From contig CM019068.1 of the NCBI GenBank assembly GCA_009667805.1, forward strand, positions 11,202,889-11,266,888: a stretch of 64,000 nucleotides of DNA, given 5' to 3'. This DNA is from Leptobrachium leishanense (lineage: Eukaryota > Chordata > Amphibia > Anura > Megophryidae). Under the pieces are notes generated by a model. That model had not been told where the DNA came from, did not search any database, and was given only the letters and a program-made list of their open reading frames with translations. Position 1 is the first letter of the stretch, and each line of letters begins with the position of its first letter. Positions 1 through 10,768 of this stretch are shown here, in pieces. Made by a program: the position numbers and the translations under genes.

Positions 1-388
1 ACACAGGCATTATACGGCACATACAGGTATAAGGTGTTGCTGTAATTGCCATACACATGCATTATGCGGCACATACAGATACAAGGTGTTGCTGTAATTT
101 CCATACACAGACATTATGCAGCACATACAGAAACAATGTGTTGCTGTAATTGCCATACACAGGCATTATGCAGCACATACAGATACAAGGTGTTGCTGTA
201 ATTGCCATACACATGCATTATGCGGCACATACAGATACAAGGTGTTGCTGTAATTTCCATACACAGACATTATGCAGCACATACAGAAACAATGTGTTAC
301 TGTAATTGCCATACACAGGCATTATGCGGCACATACAGATACAAGGTGTTGCTGTAATTGCCATACACAGAGATTATGCAGCAAATAC
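1..388 (+). repeat. 52-bp minisatellite array S1 (about 7.5 units, starts before the window)
   Basis: Tandem units of about 52 bp with the core 'GGCATTATGCRGCACATAC' followed by 'AGATACAAGGTGTTGCTG'. Units differ by single substitutions (gcggc/gcagc, gatac/gaaac, aggtgt/aatgtg). The array is cut by the window start. Its 3' end runs into the same unique flank as the array at 29395-32560, so the array is part of a dispersed element (family S) and not a locus-specific satellite. Confidence 0.95.
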
Positions 389-850
389 AGATATTGCATT
401 GCTAATAATCTCATTCTGATCACTACAAACCCCCATAAGCAGGAGATCTCACCATTATATTATCTGTCTGCAGCACATTGACTGCATCTGCCTGTATGCT
501 GATAATGCAGACCCTGTGTAAGCAGGATATCTCACCATTTTATTATCTGTCTGCAGCACATTTACTGACACAAAGGCCATTTCTGCCTGTATGCTGATAA
601 TGCAGGCCCACGCAACATTGAGCCAGGTATGGGACGCCATCTAGTGTTTGCATCTTTTTCATCCCAGTGATATTTCTGTAAAGGAGAAACCAATAGATGA
701 AAAAATATTATCTTATTTCAATTTTGTATTCACGGAATAACAATCTTTTGGAAAACTGCTCGTTTTACACCACATTTAAGTATTAACTGGCAGGTCATAT
801 TTTGGGGTGCCTCATTTTTCAAGCCATGAAATATTAAATGTTTAACTGGG
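389..850 (+). repeat. 3' flank of family S, copy 1
   Basis: Non-tandem sequence starting 'AGATATTGCATTGCTAATAA' and containing two copies of an 'agatctcaccattttattatctgtctgc'-like block about 95 bp apart. It matches 32561-33000 in the same orientation and 63539-64000 in reverse complement. The match extends past the 'ggacgccatctag' block into AT-rich DNA ('aataacaat' near 735). The outer boundary is not clear here because divergence is higher than in the other two copies. Confidence 0.8.
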
Positions 851-924
851 AGAATAAAAAATGCAATCTGACAAAAAAAAGAATTAAATTAAGTATAAAA
901 CGAATCTGAGCCAATTATTTAAAG

Positions 925-1172
925 GCATGTATTTTTTTATGCTAACACCTGGTCTAGAAATTTTTTTCTTAAAAGGTCACAGGAGACGTGTGGAGGTGAA
1001 GCCTAAATCACCTTGTGACTACTCATATTATTTTAAAAGAGAAAAAGTCCCGAAATTGCCCTGAATTGGTTAATAACTGGTCACAACGTGTTTTAGGCTT
1101 TGTACCTACTTGTCCCTTGTGACGTTTTAAAAATCTGTGTTCTAGACCAGATGTCAGCATAAAAATAAATGT
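925..1172. mobile_element. palindromic MITE, about 250 bp
   Basis: Left arm 939-1018 and right arm 1081-1160 are imperfect reverse complements over about 80 bp ('ATGCTAACACCTGGTCTAGA' against 'TCTAGACCAGATGTCAGCAT'), and the match continues weakly outward to about 925 and 1172. The loop is only about 60 bp. No coding content. The superfamily cannot be assigned because the target duplication is unclear. Confidence 0.7.
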
Positions 1173-1343
1173 GCTGAAATGCTTCTTTTTCCTGAAAAAG
1201 AAAAAAAAAAAAACATTAACAACATAGAACATTCGAAAAGATTTTCTCCTTACTGGACAATTGATACTTATGTCAAGATTACAGCAAATTGTGTATATAT
1301 ATATATATTTGGAGTTTGGACACAAGCACAATGTTGATTTTTT

Positions 1344-2215
1344 TTAATACTTTGTTGAGAATCCTTTAATGCCTGAAGTCTTGTTGAATATTCCACTTTT
1401 TTTCCTTCAAAAACTCCTGGGTTACTTTTGCTGTGTGTTTTGGATCATTGTCCATCTGTACTGTGAAGCGCCGTCCAATCAACTTTGCTGCATTTGGCTG
1501 AATCTGGGTTGACAGTATATCTCTAAACACTGCTGAATTCATCCGTCTGCTTCTGTCCTCAGTCAGATCATCAATAAACACAAATGACCCAGTGCCACTG
1601 GAACCCATGCATGCCCATGCCATTACACTGCCTCCACCATCTTCTACAGATGACGTTGTTTGCTTTGGATCTTAAGCTGTTCCAAGCCTTCTCCACATTA
1701 TTTTCTTCCCGTCATTCTGGTACAGATTAATCTTAGTTTCATCCTTCCAAAGAATGCTTTTCCAGAACTGCTCTGGCTTTTTTTAGATGTTTTAGTCTAA
1801 TCTGGCTTTTCTATTCTTCAGGTGTATGAAGGGTTTGCACCTTGTGGTGAACCCTCTATATTTGCTCTCTTCTCTTGATTGTAGACTTTGACAATGATAC
1901 GTCCACGTCCTGCACTTGTCTGGATGTTGTGAATGGGTTTATCTTTACCATAGAGAGGATCCTGCGATCATCCACCACTGTTGTCTTCCGTGGACATCCA
2001 GGCCTTTTTATGTTGCTGAGCTCCCCAGTGCGTTCTTCTTTCCTCAGAATGTAGCAAACTGTTGCTTTGGCCGCTCCTAATGTTGCCGCTATCTCTCTGA
2101 TGGAGTTTTTTTGTTTTTGAAGCCTTACAATGGTTTCTCTTGCATTGACAGCTCATCTGAACGCATGATGCAGCTTTACAGCAATAGAGTCCAAATGCAA
2201 ATACCACACTTAGAA
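1344..2215 (-). pseudogene. decayed Tc1-like transposase (subfamily different from the intact copy next to it)
   Basis: Read on the minus strand, pieces of one Tc1/mariner transposase appear in order in different frames. First is an N-terminal helix-turn-helix stretch around 2150-1970 (residues like ETIVRLQKQK and SIREIAATLG after frame correction, then ELSNIKRPG). Next is the catalytic core block AWACMGSSGTGSFVFIDD, then FTVQMDNDPKHTAK with the second catalytic Asp. The C-terminal KGFSTKY lies at 1344-1366. The stretch with SPDLNPIE and the catalytic Glu is missing, replaced by a jump from KKWNI to the C-terminus. Several frameshifts and the internal deletion make it inactive. The only open part is 1366-1623 (85 codons). 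The family normally encodes about 340 residues. Its terminal inverted repeats were not identified. It is older than the intact Tc1 element immediately to its right. Confidence 0.9.
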
Positions 2216-2229
2216 TCAACTCCAGACCT

Positions 2230-2305
2230 TTTACCGCCTTAATTTTTTTTTTGAGAAAGGATTTTACCAGGAAGGATACATTGAGATTTCTCTCGTTTTC
2301 AAGTA
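2230..2305 (+). repeat. left part of an interspersed repeat split by the Tc1 insertion
   Basis: The segment 'ttttaccaggaaggatac' to 'cgttttcaagta' continues on the far side of the Tc1 element at 3912 ('tgtcctgggtggcgag'). The same first segment occurs in reverse complement at about 50310-50340 ('gtatccttcctggtaaaa'), so it belongs to a dispersed family. The class (SINE or LINE tail) is not resolved. Confidence 0.65.
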
Positions 2306-2520
2306 CAGTGGCAAGAAAAAGTATGTGAACCCTTTGGGATTACGTGGGGTTTTGCATGAATTGGTCATAAAATGTCTCTGATCTTCATCTAAGTCACAAC
2401 AATTTGAAAAACACAGTCTGCTTAAAATAATACAACACAAACATTATATGTTTTCATGTGTTTATTGAACAGAACATGTAAACATTCACAGTGCAGGGTG
2501 GAAAAAGTATGTGAACCTTT
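2306..2520 (+). repeat. left terminal inverted repeat (IR/DR) of the Tc1 element
   Basis: The outer direct repeat is at 2306-2335 and the inner one at about 2497-2520. Both contain 'AAAGTATGTGAACC', presumably the transposase-binding core. The arm is nearly identical in reverse complement to 3699-3909. Confidence 0.9.
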
Positions 2521-2524
2521 GGAC

Positions 2525-3620
<1,096 letters not shown>

Positions 3621-3698
3621 TAATATCACACTGATTGGACTCAAGGTTGGCTCACTCCTGGCTCCAATTAGCTCTTGGAGAAGTCATTAGGCTAGGGG

Positions 3699-3909
3699 CT
3701 CACATACTTTTCCCACACCGGAATGTGAATGTTTACATGTTCTGTTCAATAAAAACATGAAAACATATAATGTTTGTGTTGTATTATTTTAAGCAGGCTG
3801 TGTTTTTCAAATTGTTGTGACTTAGATGAAGATCAGAGCACATTTTATGACCAATTCATGCAAAACTACACGTAATCCCAAAGGGTTCACATACTTTTTC
3901 TTGCCACTG
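3699..3909 (-). repeat. right terminal inverted repeat (IR/DR) of the Tc1 element
   Basis: Reverse complement of the left arm. The inner motif 'CTCACATACTTTTCCCACAC' lies at 3699-3718, and the outer motif ends at 3909. The arm includes 'acatgttctgttcaataa' and 'tgtgttgtattattttaagc', shared with the left arm. Confidence 0.9.
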
Positions 3910-3911
3910 CA

Positions 3912-4150
3912 TGTCCTGGGTGGCGAGTATGTACCATTAGGTGTCTTGCCCAAGGACACTTACTGGAGAGATTGCTCACTGTGATCAAACCCATGACTCC
4001 ACAGGCTCTCTCCATGCAGAGCAGTGATGTTACCTCTACTCCACCCAGCCGGCACTAATTGAGGGAATAACCACACCTGGCTGTAACTCCTAAATCCTTC
4101 CTCCAGTCTGGATGTAAATACCCTCCAATTAAACCTGAGATTGTGGACGT
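3912..4150 (+). repeat. right part of the interspersed repeat split by Tc1
   Basis: Continues the sequence interrupted at 2305: 'TGTCCTGGGTGGCGAG', then 'TTGCCCAAGGACACTTACTG' and a 'ctccacccagccgg' segment. It looks like a retroposon tail of the kind common in lower vertebrates. No coding content. The class is unresolved. Confidence 0.55.
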
Positions 4151-4213
4151 TCACCCATGTCCATTATATAACTATAGCTTCAATATGTTTTGGTAAATAC
4201 CAGAAAAAGCTAA

Positions 4214-5083
4214 CAGGGTTATTCAAAGAGATCCGAATGGCTCCCGAAAATCAGCGTTCGGTTACCTTTCTTGGCCATTCGGCTATCCAGAGAGCAGGCA
4301 AATCCTGGCGAATTGCCTGCACATACGGTGCCTGTTCGGTGCCTGTTCGAGGGCAGTGAAATCCCCATGAAAAAGCAATGCTTCGGCTATTCAGAGAACA
4401 CAAACCAGCAGTGAAAGGTTCCCCTAATGTCCTGCCATTCGGTGGTTTAATTCGACAGGTTTAATCAGGCGAATCCCATAGGCTTCAATGTTAAAAATAT
4501 TCCCGTTTTAATTCAATATCTAATAAACCGTTCTTTATAAAATTCTGCAGCAAAGAGTCTCTTTATTTATAGATTTTTTAGGATACTTTAAGCATTTTTC
4601 GGGATTAATTTTTTTAAAAGAAAATTTCCAATTTTTATTTTTTTTTAAACTTATTTTTCTGTAACAGCCCTTTTTATTGTCAGTCATTGGATTTTATATG
4701 TAAATTTCAGACATTTTCGCTCAGTAGTTTCTTTGCAAACAGTGTTTCACTTTTCAAACATTCAAGCAAATTTTTAATTTATTCACTGCATTCGTCTGCG
4801 GTTTTGACTTTTTCCGAGGGCTGCGCTGCATGTGATCGGCTCCTGCTCGGATTTTTCTGGCGCTTTCAGCGATTTAATCCAGATGTTTTTTCGGGTTTCG
4901 GCGTGCATTCGCCGGGTTTTGCGGCGAGTTTTCGGCGGGTTTGCGGCGGCTTTTCCCTGCAATTCGGGGACCCTGTGGTGCTTGCTGAATACACTGAGGG
5001 TCGCCGAAATGGGATTGCCAAATCGCACCGAATTGAGGAGAACGAAAAGTCACCGAACGTGCGCTGACTTTTCGATTCTCTGT
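4214..5083 (+). mobile_element. family A non-autonomous element, copy A1
   Basis: Begins CAGGGTTATTCAAAGAG after a TA. Internal landmarks shared by all copies are 'ccataggcttcaatgtta', 'attcaatatctaataaacc', 'ctgcagcaaagagtctct', 'tgtaaatttcagacatttt', and a CG-rich 3' third with repeated 'ttcggcgggttt'. It ends 'gacttttcgattctctg', lacking the last few bases of the right terminus (GAATAACCCTG). No transposase. The superfamily is uncertain; several copies are flanked by TA. Confidence 0.85.
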
Positions 5084-5309
5084 AAAATTGTGCCTGTGTT
5101 CAAATATATATGGACCTAACTGTATATATGAACTCTGGGGTTCGGATGTCTGAGGCATCCAAAAATGTTAAATATCAAAGTAACTGCAGCTGCACAGAGA
5201 TCTTTTACCTCCTGACCACCTCACCAGGGCTCTGGATAAGTAAAAATCACTAGTAAAAAATCGTCAGACTCCGCCTACATGCATTTGGTTCGCTAGTGTG
5301 TCCTGTTTA
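5084..5309. other. no recognised feature
   Basis: Moderately AT-rich sequence between element A1 and element B1. I see no repeat signature, RNA gene or open frame in it. Confidence 0.5.
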
Positions 5310-5810
5310 GGCTGGGGTCAGACGAGCGTGATTTCTACGGACGTACGTCAGTACGGAAGACGCAGTAGTGGTCACACAGTCCGTTTATTCACTGACGTAT
5401 ATTTTGACGGATGTAGGAGGGAAAATACAATAAAAAGCAAAACCATTTTGTCTGTGAAAAATGCTGGACGTATAAATGCTGGACGTATAAATGCTGGACG
5501 TATAAATGCTGGACGTATAAATGCTGGACGTATAAATGCTGGACGTATAAATGCAGTCCGTCTGACCACGTTCCATCACTCACACACAAAGCTATGCGGA
5601 CGTTGCGGACGCAGCGCACTTTGTGCGTCCGTTCCAGGGGTTGTACGTTCTTGCCTGCCTTGCGTCCGTGGGCCGCGGCCGTTGTGCGTCCGCAGTTCAG
5701 TGCGGACGTTCTTCGTGTGTCGGGCTCCGATGGGCTTTCTGTCATACTATCAAGGACGTACTTTTAGGCGCAATCACGGACGTTAACACTACGCTCGTCT
5801 GACCCCAGCC
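5310..5810 (+). mobile_element. TTAA-target MITE, family B, copy B1
   Basis: Terminal inverted repeats GGCTGGGGTCAGACGAGCGT (left) and its reverse complement ending GACCCCAGCC (right). The right flank is TTAA (5811-5814) and the left flank TTTA (5306-5309), so a TTAA target as for piggyBac-type elements. The interior is CpG-rich with repeated 'acgtccgt/cggacg' motifs. It carries a six-copy 15-bp tandem repeat that copy B4 has only once. It ends exactly at the TTAA that begins element T1. Confidence 0.85.
5461..5550 (+). repeat. 15-bp tandem repeat, 6 copies, inside B1
   Basis: Six exact units of ATGCTGGACGTATAA starting at 5461, 5476, 5491, 5506, 5521 and 5536, followed by a partial unit. 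The exact identity indicates recent expansion. The open frames reading through it on both strands are an effect of the 15-bp (5-codon) unit. Confidence 0.97.
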
Positions 5811-6205
5811 TTAAAGGGACACTACCCTAACATGAGCTCTAATTAGATTACTTCTGCATTGCAAATAAACACATTATAAAACACATGCTGCATTTTTTTT
5901 TTCATTGTAGCAATTTCATGTAAAAAAAATGAAAAATAAAGTCATGTCCTTATCTCTTATTTCTGTTTTGTGGATTTTACCCATGATGCAACATTTACCA
6001 ATATCTGAGCCTAGGTTTCACTTTACATACGCGGTATCGGATAAATCAGTAGTAAAAAGGCAATGGGGTGGGAGAGGAAATGTTTAGACAAGGCTGCTGG
6101 GGATCTATTGTATTAACTAGGCTAACTGGGATAAGACATGGGGATGAATGGGATGTGACAGGGAGCCTAAAAGACTTCTAATCTACCACTGGAGTTGTCC
6201 TTTGC
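5811..6205 (+). mobile_element. TTAA-type MITE, T2-like
   Basis: Left end TTAAAGGGACACTACC. The right end, in reverse complement, reads approximately AAAGGACAACTCCAG at about 6188-6205. TTAAAGGG ends are typical of a frog MITE group with TTAA targets. The right terminus is diverged (TTTGCA instead of TTTTAA), so the boundary is approximate. No coding content. Confidence 0.5.
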
Positions 6206-6772
6206 ATAATGTACACCCATACAATGCAATGCTATCAGTCAGTTTGCAGGACCTTCTGGCCCATAGACTCCACTCTATCTATGCCCAATGTCACACAGTG
6301 AGGAGCAAGTGATGACAAAGTATCACACAATGCATGTGCCAAGCGACACATATAGAGTAAAATATTTTCTTTACAAACATGATAATAACAAAGTACATTT
6401 AATAAATCATCAACATAAAGTAAACAAAATGATTTGCTGAATTTTTGTAGTGATTTTTAATGTCAAGTATATATATAACTATATTAAAAAAAAAGGAAAA
6501 GCTGAATGAGCTTAGACATAAGGAGGAGCTAATGCTGCTTTGGTAATATATTCACTATGAACCTATTTTAATGTCCAGTATAGTAAACACCAGCGAGTTC
6601 CTGAAGAAGGGAACCATTAAAGATCAAATATAGTATTGTTTATCAATATAATATATTTTTATACATCCATGAGTTTTGATAATTTTTTTAGCTCTTTTAT
6701 TGCAGTTGATCCAACAGAAAGTAAATAAACAGCACTGTTGGGGAATAAAAATAACATTTTATTAAATAACAG
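6206..6772. other. no recognised feature
   Basis: AT-rich sequence with short A and T runs. No repeat boundary, RNA gene or credible reading frame is visible. Confidence 0.5.
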
Positions 6773-6839
6773 CCGTACTTGCCACCGAATTGGACTGAAC
6801 GGTGAATTTTTCCATACGGTGCAATTTTGTTGCAGTTAA

Positions 6840-7266
6840 GGCTAGGGTCAGACGAACGCAGTTTTAACGTGCGTTTAGCCGCACAAAATCACGGCCGTGC
6901 TAGCAGCAAATGACGTCCAATGCCGGGGAACACACGAAGTACGGCTGCACGAAAGTTCGTCCGCGCAACGCAAGTGGCAAACGAACGCATTTTTTCGAGA
7001 ACGTCAAACCGCTACTACTGACGTACAGAGTGCGCTGCGTCCGCATAGCGGCGTGTTTGCGTGATTGGGAGACGTCAGACGCTGCTAATGTCCGGCCAAC
7101 ATAACGTCCAGACGCAAAAAGTGTTTTATTGTTGATCCGTACAAAATCACGGACGAAAAGGCGCATCGTATGACCGCTATCGCGTATTCCGTGAAAAAAT
7201 ATGTCCGTTCGTTCGACCGCACTTTTCCACGGTCGACGCGAAAAATGCGTTCGTCTGACCCTAGCC
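6840..7266 (+). mobile_element. TTAA-target MITE, family B, copy B2
   Basis: Ends GGCTAGGGTCAGACGAACG and the reverse complement CGTTCGTCTGACCCTAGCC. Left target TTAA at 6836-6839; right flank reads TAAA (one base lost). The interior is CG-rich and AACG/CGTT-rich. It belongs to a subfamily distinct from B1/B4 (GGCTAGGG rather than GGCTGGGG). Confidence 0.85.
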
Positions 7267-7513
7267 TAAACTATTCAGAAAGTTGTCAAACTGCACCAAA
7301 ATGTTGGCAAAATGCACAGATTTTTGGCTGATCTTCTTTGACAGGTTTAAACAAGAGAATCCCATCGGTTGTAGTGTAAAAATATATTATTGTTTTTATT
7401 ATTTTTTTTATTCAACCGTTTATTCTTTTCATTTGCAACAAAAAGTCTTTTGTTTTATTTCTTTTTCTTTAAAATGTAGCCATTTTTCTTGACTTTTTAG
7501 GCAGGTAGTTTGG

Positions 7514-8083
7514 ATAAAACATAACAAGGAAGGAGAGTGTCATCTGCGCTCATTCCTATGTGTTCCATGTACAACAAAAATGAGGTTTTGTTTGTTTCAA
7601 TGGCCATTGCAACGTAAGCCCACTCGCCACTTCAAGGCACCTCTTTAGAGTGGGTACCTAACAATTGTAACCAAAAGGCCGCTCTACTGAGCAGCTCCAA
7701 GCCCCTCCAGCTGCTTTTCAGCAAGGAGAGACAAAGATGGTGGCTTTTATTTATACACGCACCAAACACTTCCCATTTGGGATCAAAAACAAAAACATGG
7801 AAAGAGGAACAGCTGCAGAACGACGGACTGGTGTTACAAGCATGATATACATAAATGCAGAAAAAATGGCGTCGCGCCCATACTCACTTATTTTTGGAGC
7901 GGCGGCAACTGCCAGGAGTAACAGCCCAGTCAATGTATAAAACATAACAAGGAAAAAGCGTGTCATCTGCGCTCGTTTCTATGTGTTCCATGTACAACAA
8001 AAATGAGGTTTTGTTTGTTTCAATGGCCATTGCAACGTAAGCCCACTCGCCACTTCAAGGCACCTCTTTAGAGTGGGTACCTA
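7514..8083. mobile_element. short element with 147-bp terminal direct repeats (TRIM-like)
   Basis: Direct repeats at 7514-7660 and 7937-8083 start ATAAAACATAACAAGGA and end GAGTGGGTACCTA, differing at only a few positions. The pair encloses about 276 bp. The target GTTTGGAT is present on both sides (7508-7515 and 8084-8091), so the duplication is 6-10 bp depending on where the boundary is put. It is inserted in A2. Near-identical terminal repeats plus a target duplication resemble an LTR element in miniature. I do not see a clear tRNA primer site or TG...CA ends, so the class is uncertain. Confidence 0.65.
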
Positions 8084-8206
8084 GTTTGGATTCCCATTTT
8101 TTTAATGGCGATTTTTTTTCATTCTCTAACAGACCTTTTTATTATTTTTTTATAGGACCTTTTTTATTATTTCCATGCATTTTCATGCAGTTTTATTGCC
8201 TATTAA

Positions 8207-8635
8207 GGCTAGGGTCAGAGTGGGGCAGTCGGAACGCGCGTGCAGGCGCACTAAATCACGGCGGCAGTAGCAGCACATAACGGCCAATGACGGCCAATAT
8301 ACGCAGTACGTGCGTACAAAAGTGCGCCGACACCACGCAACCGGCAAATGAACGCATTTTTCTCAGAACGTGAAACCGCTGCTACTGACGTACAGAGTGC
8401 GCTGCGGCCGCATGGCAGCGTGTGTGCGTGATTAGGAGACGTCAGACGCTGCTAGTGTGCGGCCTACATAACGTTCAAACAGCCGGATTTCCCTAGAATT
8501 GCGTTGGTGAGTACCTGCGACTGTGCGACTGTGGTCGTCTGACCACTTAAGCGTATTCCGTGAAAAAATGCGTGCGCACGCATCGACGTACATTTTGACG
8601 GTGGCCGCAGAAAATGCGCTCATCTGTCCCTAGCC
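8207..8635 (+). mobile_element. TTAA-target MITE, family B, copy B3
   Basis: Left end GGCTAGGGTCAGAGTGG after TTAA (8203-8206). Right end CATCTGTCCCTAGCC before TTAA (8636-8639). It has the same architecture as B2, with an internal match at 'ctgctactgacgtacagagt' (also at about 7012 in B2). A perfect TTAA duplication. Confidence 0.88.
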
Positions 8636-8897
8636 TTAAAAATTGCCGTTTTTTTCCCTCAGTTCGCTCGCATTCGGTAGCTGATCAGGTTTTTCGCCAG
8701 TTTTCAGCAGTCAGTTCAGTGGCGTTCAGCGGATCGTTGGCTGCGATTGTCGGTCTGTTCGTCGGCTACATTCGGCAGTGTGTTCAGCGGAGTTCGGCGG
8801 ATCCCGTACAGCACAGTTTGGGAAACATGCGGTGAATGCTGAATTCACCGCAGGGTCGGTAAACTGAAATCGCTGAAGTGCACCGAATAAGAGAACA

Positions 8898-9235
8898 CCA
8901 AACTTTCCGCACACTGCCGGGCAGCACCTTACAGTATAATAATGCATCATATGAATCCACACACTGCCGGGCAGCACCTTTCCAGTATAATAATGCATCA
9001 TATGAATCCGCACACTGCCGGGCAGCACCTTACAGTATAATAATGCCGCATATGAATCCACACACTGCCGGGCAGCACCTTTCCAGTATAATAATGCCGC
9101 ATATGAATCCACACACTGCCGGGCAGCACCTTTCCAGTATAATAATGCCGCATATGAATCCGCACACTGCCGGGCAGCACCTTTCCAGTATAATAATGCC
9201 GCATATGAATCCGCACACTGCCGGGCAGCACCTCT
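8898..9235 (+). repeat. 51-bp tandem repeat, about 6.7 units
   Basis: Units of 51 bp with the core 'CACACTGCCGGGCAGCACCT' then 'ccagtataataatg' and 'catatgaatcc'. The first two units have 'gcatcatatg' where later ones have 'gccgcatatg'. The array begins where family A copy A2 would be ending. The 51-bp unit is 17 codons, which keeps several frames open on both strands; none is a gene. Confidence 0.95.
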
Positions 9236-9255
9236 ACAGTCTGACGCTAGCTTTA

Positions 9256-9384
9256 ACCGGCGCGCTGTGTGCAGCTTCTGAGAAGATACGCTATTAGTGT
9301 AGCGGGGAAGCCGGCTGCGTATTTTGCATCGCTCCCTCTACACCAGTAGCGTATCTTCTCAGAAGCTGCACACAGCGCGCCGGT
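9256..9384. repeat. near-perfect inverted repeat, 45-bp arms
   Basis: The arm 9256-9300 ('ACCGGCGCGCTGTGTGCAGC...') is mirrored at 9339-9384 ('...GCACACAGCGCGCCGGT') around a loop of about 38 bp. It could fold as a hairpin. It probably represents the core of a small MITE, but no target duplication could be fixed. Confidence 0.85.
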
Positions 9385-9815
9385 GTATGCAGTGTCTAAC
9401 AGCGTGGGAGACGGGAGGCTGCGCTTGTTGGTGGATCCAGGAATCAGGTGAGTATTAGAAAGAAAAAAAAGGTTTTATTTTATGTTCCCAGGGACATTTA
9501 AAAATGTTCTCGGATTTAATTTTTTTTTAAAAAAAATGTGTCGCCTTACCTTAGCCTGGTGGTCAGTCAGTGGGGGCTCCCTGGATCCTGGTTGTGGGGG
9601 GCGTCTGCCGTGGCCGCAGGTGCAGTGGCTCCCCCCCTGCGCCGCCTCTCTGCCACATGCACCCGCTTGGCCAGCCCGCACAGTCGCAGCTCTGTCATCC
9701 GGCAGCCGCTCGCTCCTCAAGGGGGGTCCTTGGGAGGCCCCGGTGGGCAGCCCTTTATAGTGCCTGATTAGAGGGCTGCATCTGCCTGATGGTTTAGCAA
9801 CAAGGTGTGGGAAAT
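9385..9815. other. GC-rich segment, no recognised gene
   Basis: 9540-9770 is much more GC-rich than its surroundings. Overlapping open frames exist on both strands (the longest is 129 codons on the minus strand) but match no protein family I recognise, and the composition explains them. A poly-A/poly-T-rich stretch lies at 9460-9540. Confidence 0.4.
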
Positions 9816-9960
9816 GTTGAGTCCCATAGGCTTCAATGTTAAAAATATTCCCGTTATAATTCAATATCTAATAAACCGTTGCTTATAATTTTCTGCAGTA
9901 AAGAGTCTCTTTATTTCTAGACTTTTTAGGATTTTTTTTAAAAAATTGATTTTTTTTTCC
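9816..9960 (+). mobile_element. family A fragment
   Basis: Only the central block is present: 'cccataggcttcaatgtta', 'caatatctaataaaccgtt', 'ctgcagtaaagagtctct'. Both termini are missing. Confidence 0.8.
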
Positions 9961-9990
9961 GAACTTTTTGCGAACTTCCCGAAAAAGTTT

Positions 9991-10768
9991 GCAGTTCGCG
10001 AACTTTCGAACAGCCGATGTTAAAGTAAACAGGTCAACAGCATCACCATTCCAGTTGCAGGCTGTAGCTCCGCCAGAAGTTCTTGTTGTAGCTGAGCAGA
10101 AAGTTTCAAAGCAGGTAATAGATGGAACTTCTTCCTCCTTCTCCTCCTCCTCCTAATAACATGTGCTAGCTCTCTCCTTATACACTGTAACAGATCTCTG
10201 TACACCGACACTTTCACTGTCAAAAGGCTGCTTCCTCGCTGGACACCCGGGTTCTCTGTGTCTCTCTCTAGTCCTTAGCCACATCTTAAAGATGGATACA
10301 CATAGAGAGCCTGCTAGCATCCTCCAGAAATAAGATGATCTGTAGATCTGAGGACTTTCTGGGTTAGAATGGAACTGGTTTAATCAGGGACACACACATT
10401 TATTCGGTCACACATGGGTCATTTACATAAACAAACCCCCCCTAGAAACTGCAGGGGGTCACAACCAGACCAAAACAGATAATTGGACAAACATTTGCCT
10501 TTTGGAAGGACACACATAACGAGATTAGGTAGACAGTTAAAATTAAACATTACTTAACATTTCTAATGAGGCAGGACAATGGGAATCAGGATAACAGATT
10601 ACAGTCAACAGATTTACAACCTACTCATATAGAAACAGATAAGATACACAATACCAGACAATAGACAGACAATGACATTCTTGCACATTCACAATTATAC
10701 CTACTTTCTGCAGACAAGAGAGGGCAATGGGCCAATATTAATTAAGAGTCCTGCACCCTACAAATATG
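9991..10768. other. no recognised gene; short pyrimidine tract
   Basis: Contains a CTCCTT/CTCCTC microsatellite-like tract at 10131-10155. The 10280-10740 segment has a vague resemblance to 53370-53440 ('acagacaatgacattcttgc' against 'agacaatagcattcttgc'), suggesting an old shared repeat. No coding frame is recognised. Confidence 0.4.

Larger units (their letters stand above)
6773..8897 (+). mobile_element. family A, copy A2, broken by three younger insertions
   Basis: Family A landmarks occur in order but interrupted: 'catacggtgcaattttgt' up to 6835, 'actattcagaaag' from 7270 with the 'caagagaatccca' block, 'attctctaacagacctttt' near 8120, and the CG-rich end with 'gaattcaccgcagggtcgg' near 8840. 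The interruptions are B2 (6840-7266), the terminal-direct-repeat element (about 7514-8083) and B3 (8207-8635). Removing them restores a collinear family A copy of about 700 bp. This gives a relative age order: A2 first, the three others later. Confidence 0.8.

Noticed and set aside
925..1172. Long hairpin as a microRNA precursor
   Set aside because: The arms are about 80 bp of MITE-type inverted repeat; nothing in the sequence supports processing or expression.
4687..5158. Open frames of 80-126 codons on both strands in family A copy A1
   Set aside because: They lie in the CG-rich 3' third of a non-coding element and are not kept in other copies.
9475..9864. 129-codon frame on the minus strand and overlapping plus-strand frames
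   Set aside because: No recognisable domain; explained by GC-rich composition, and its ends run into family A sequence.
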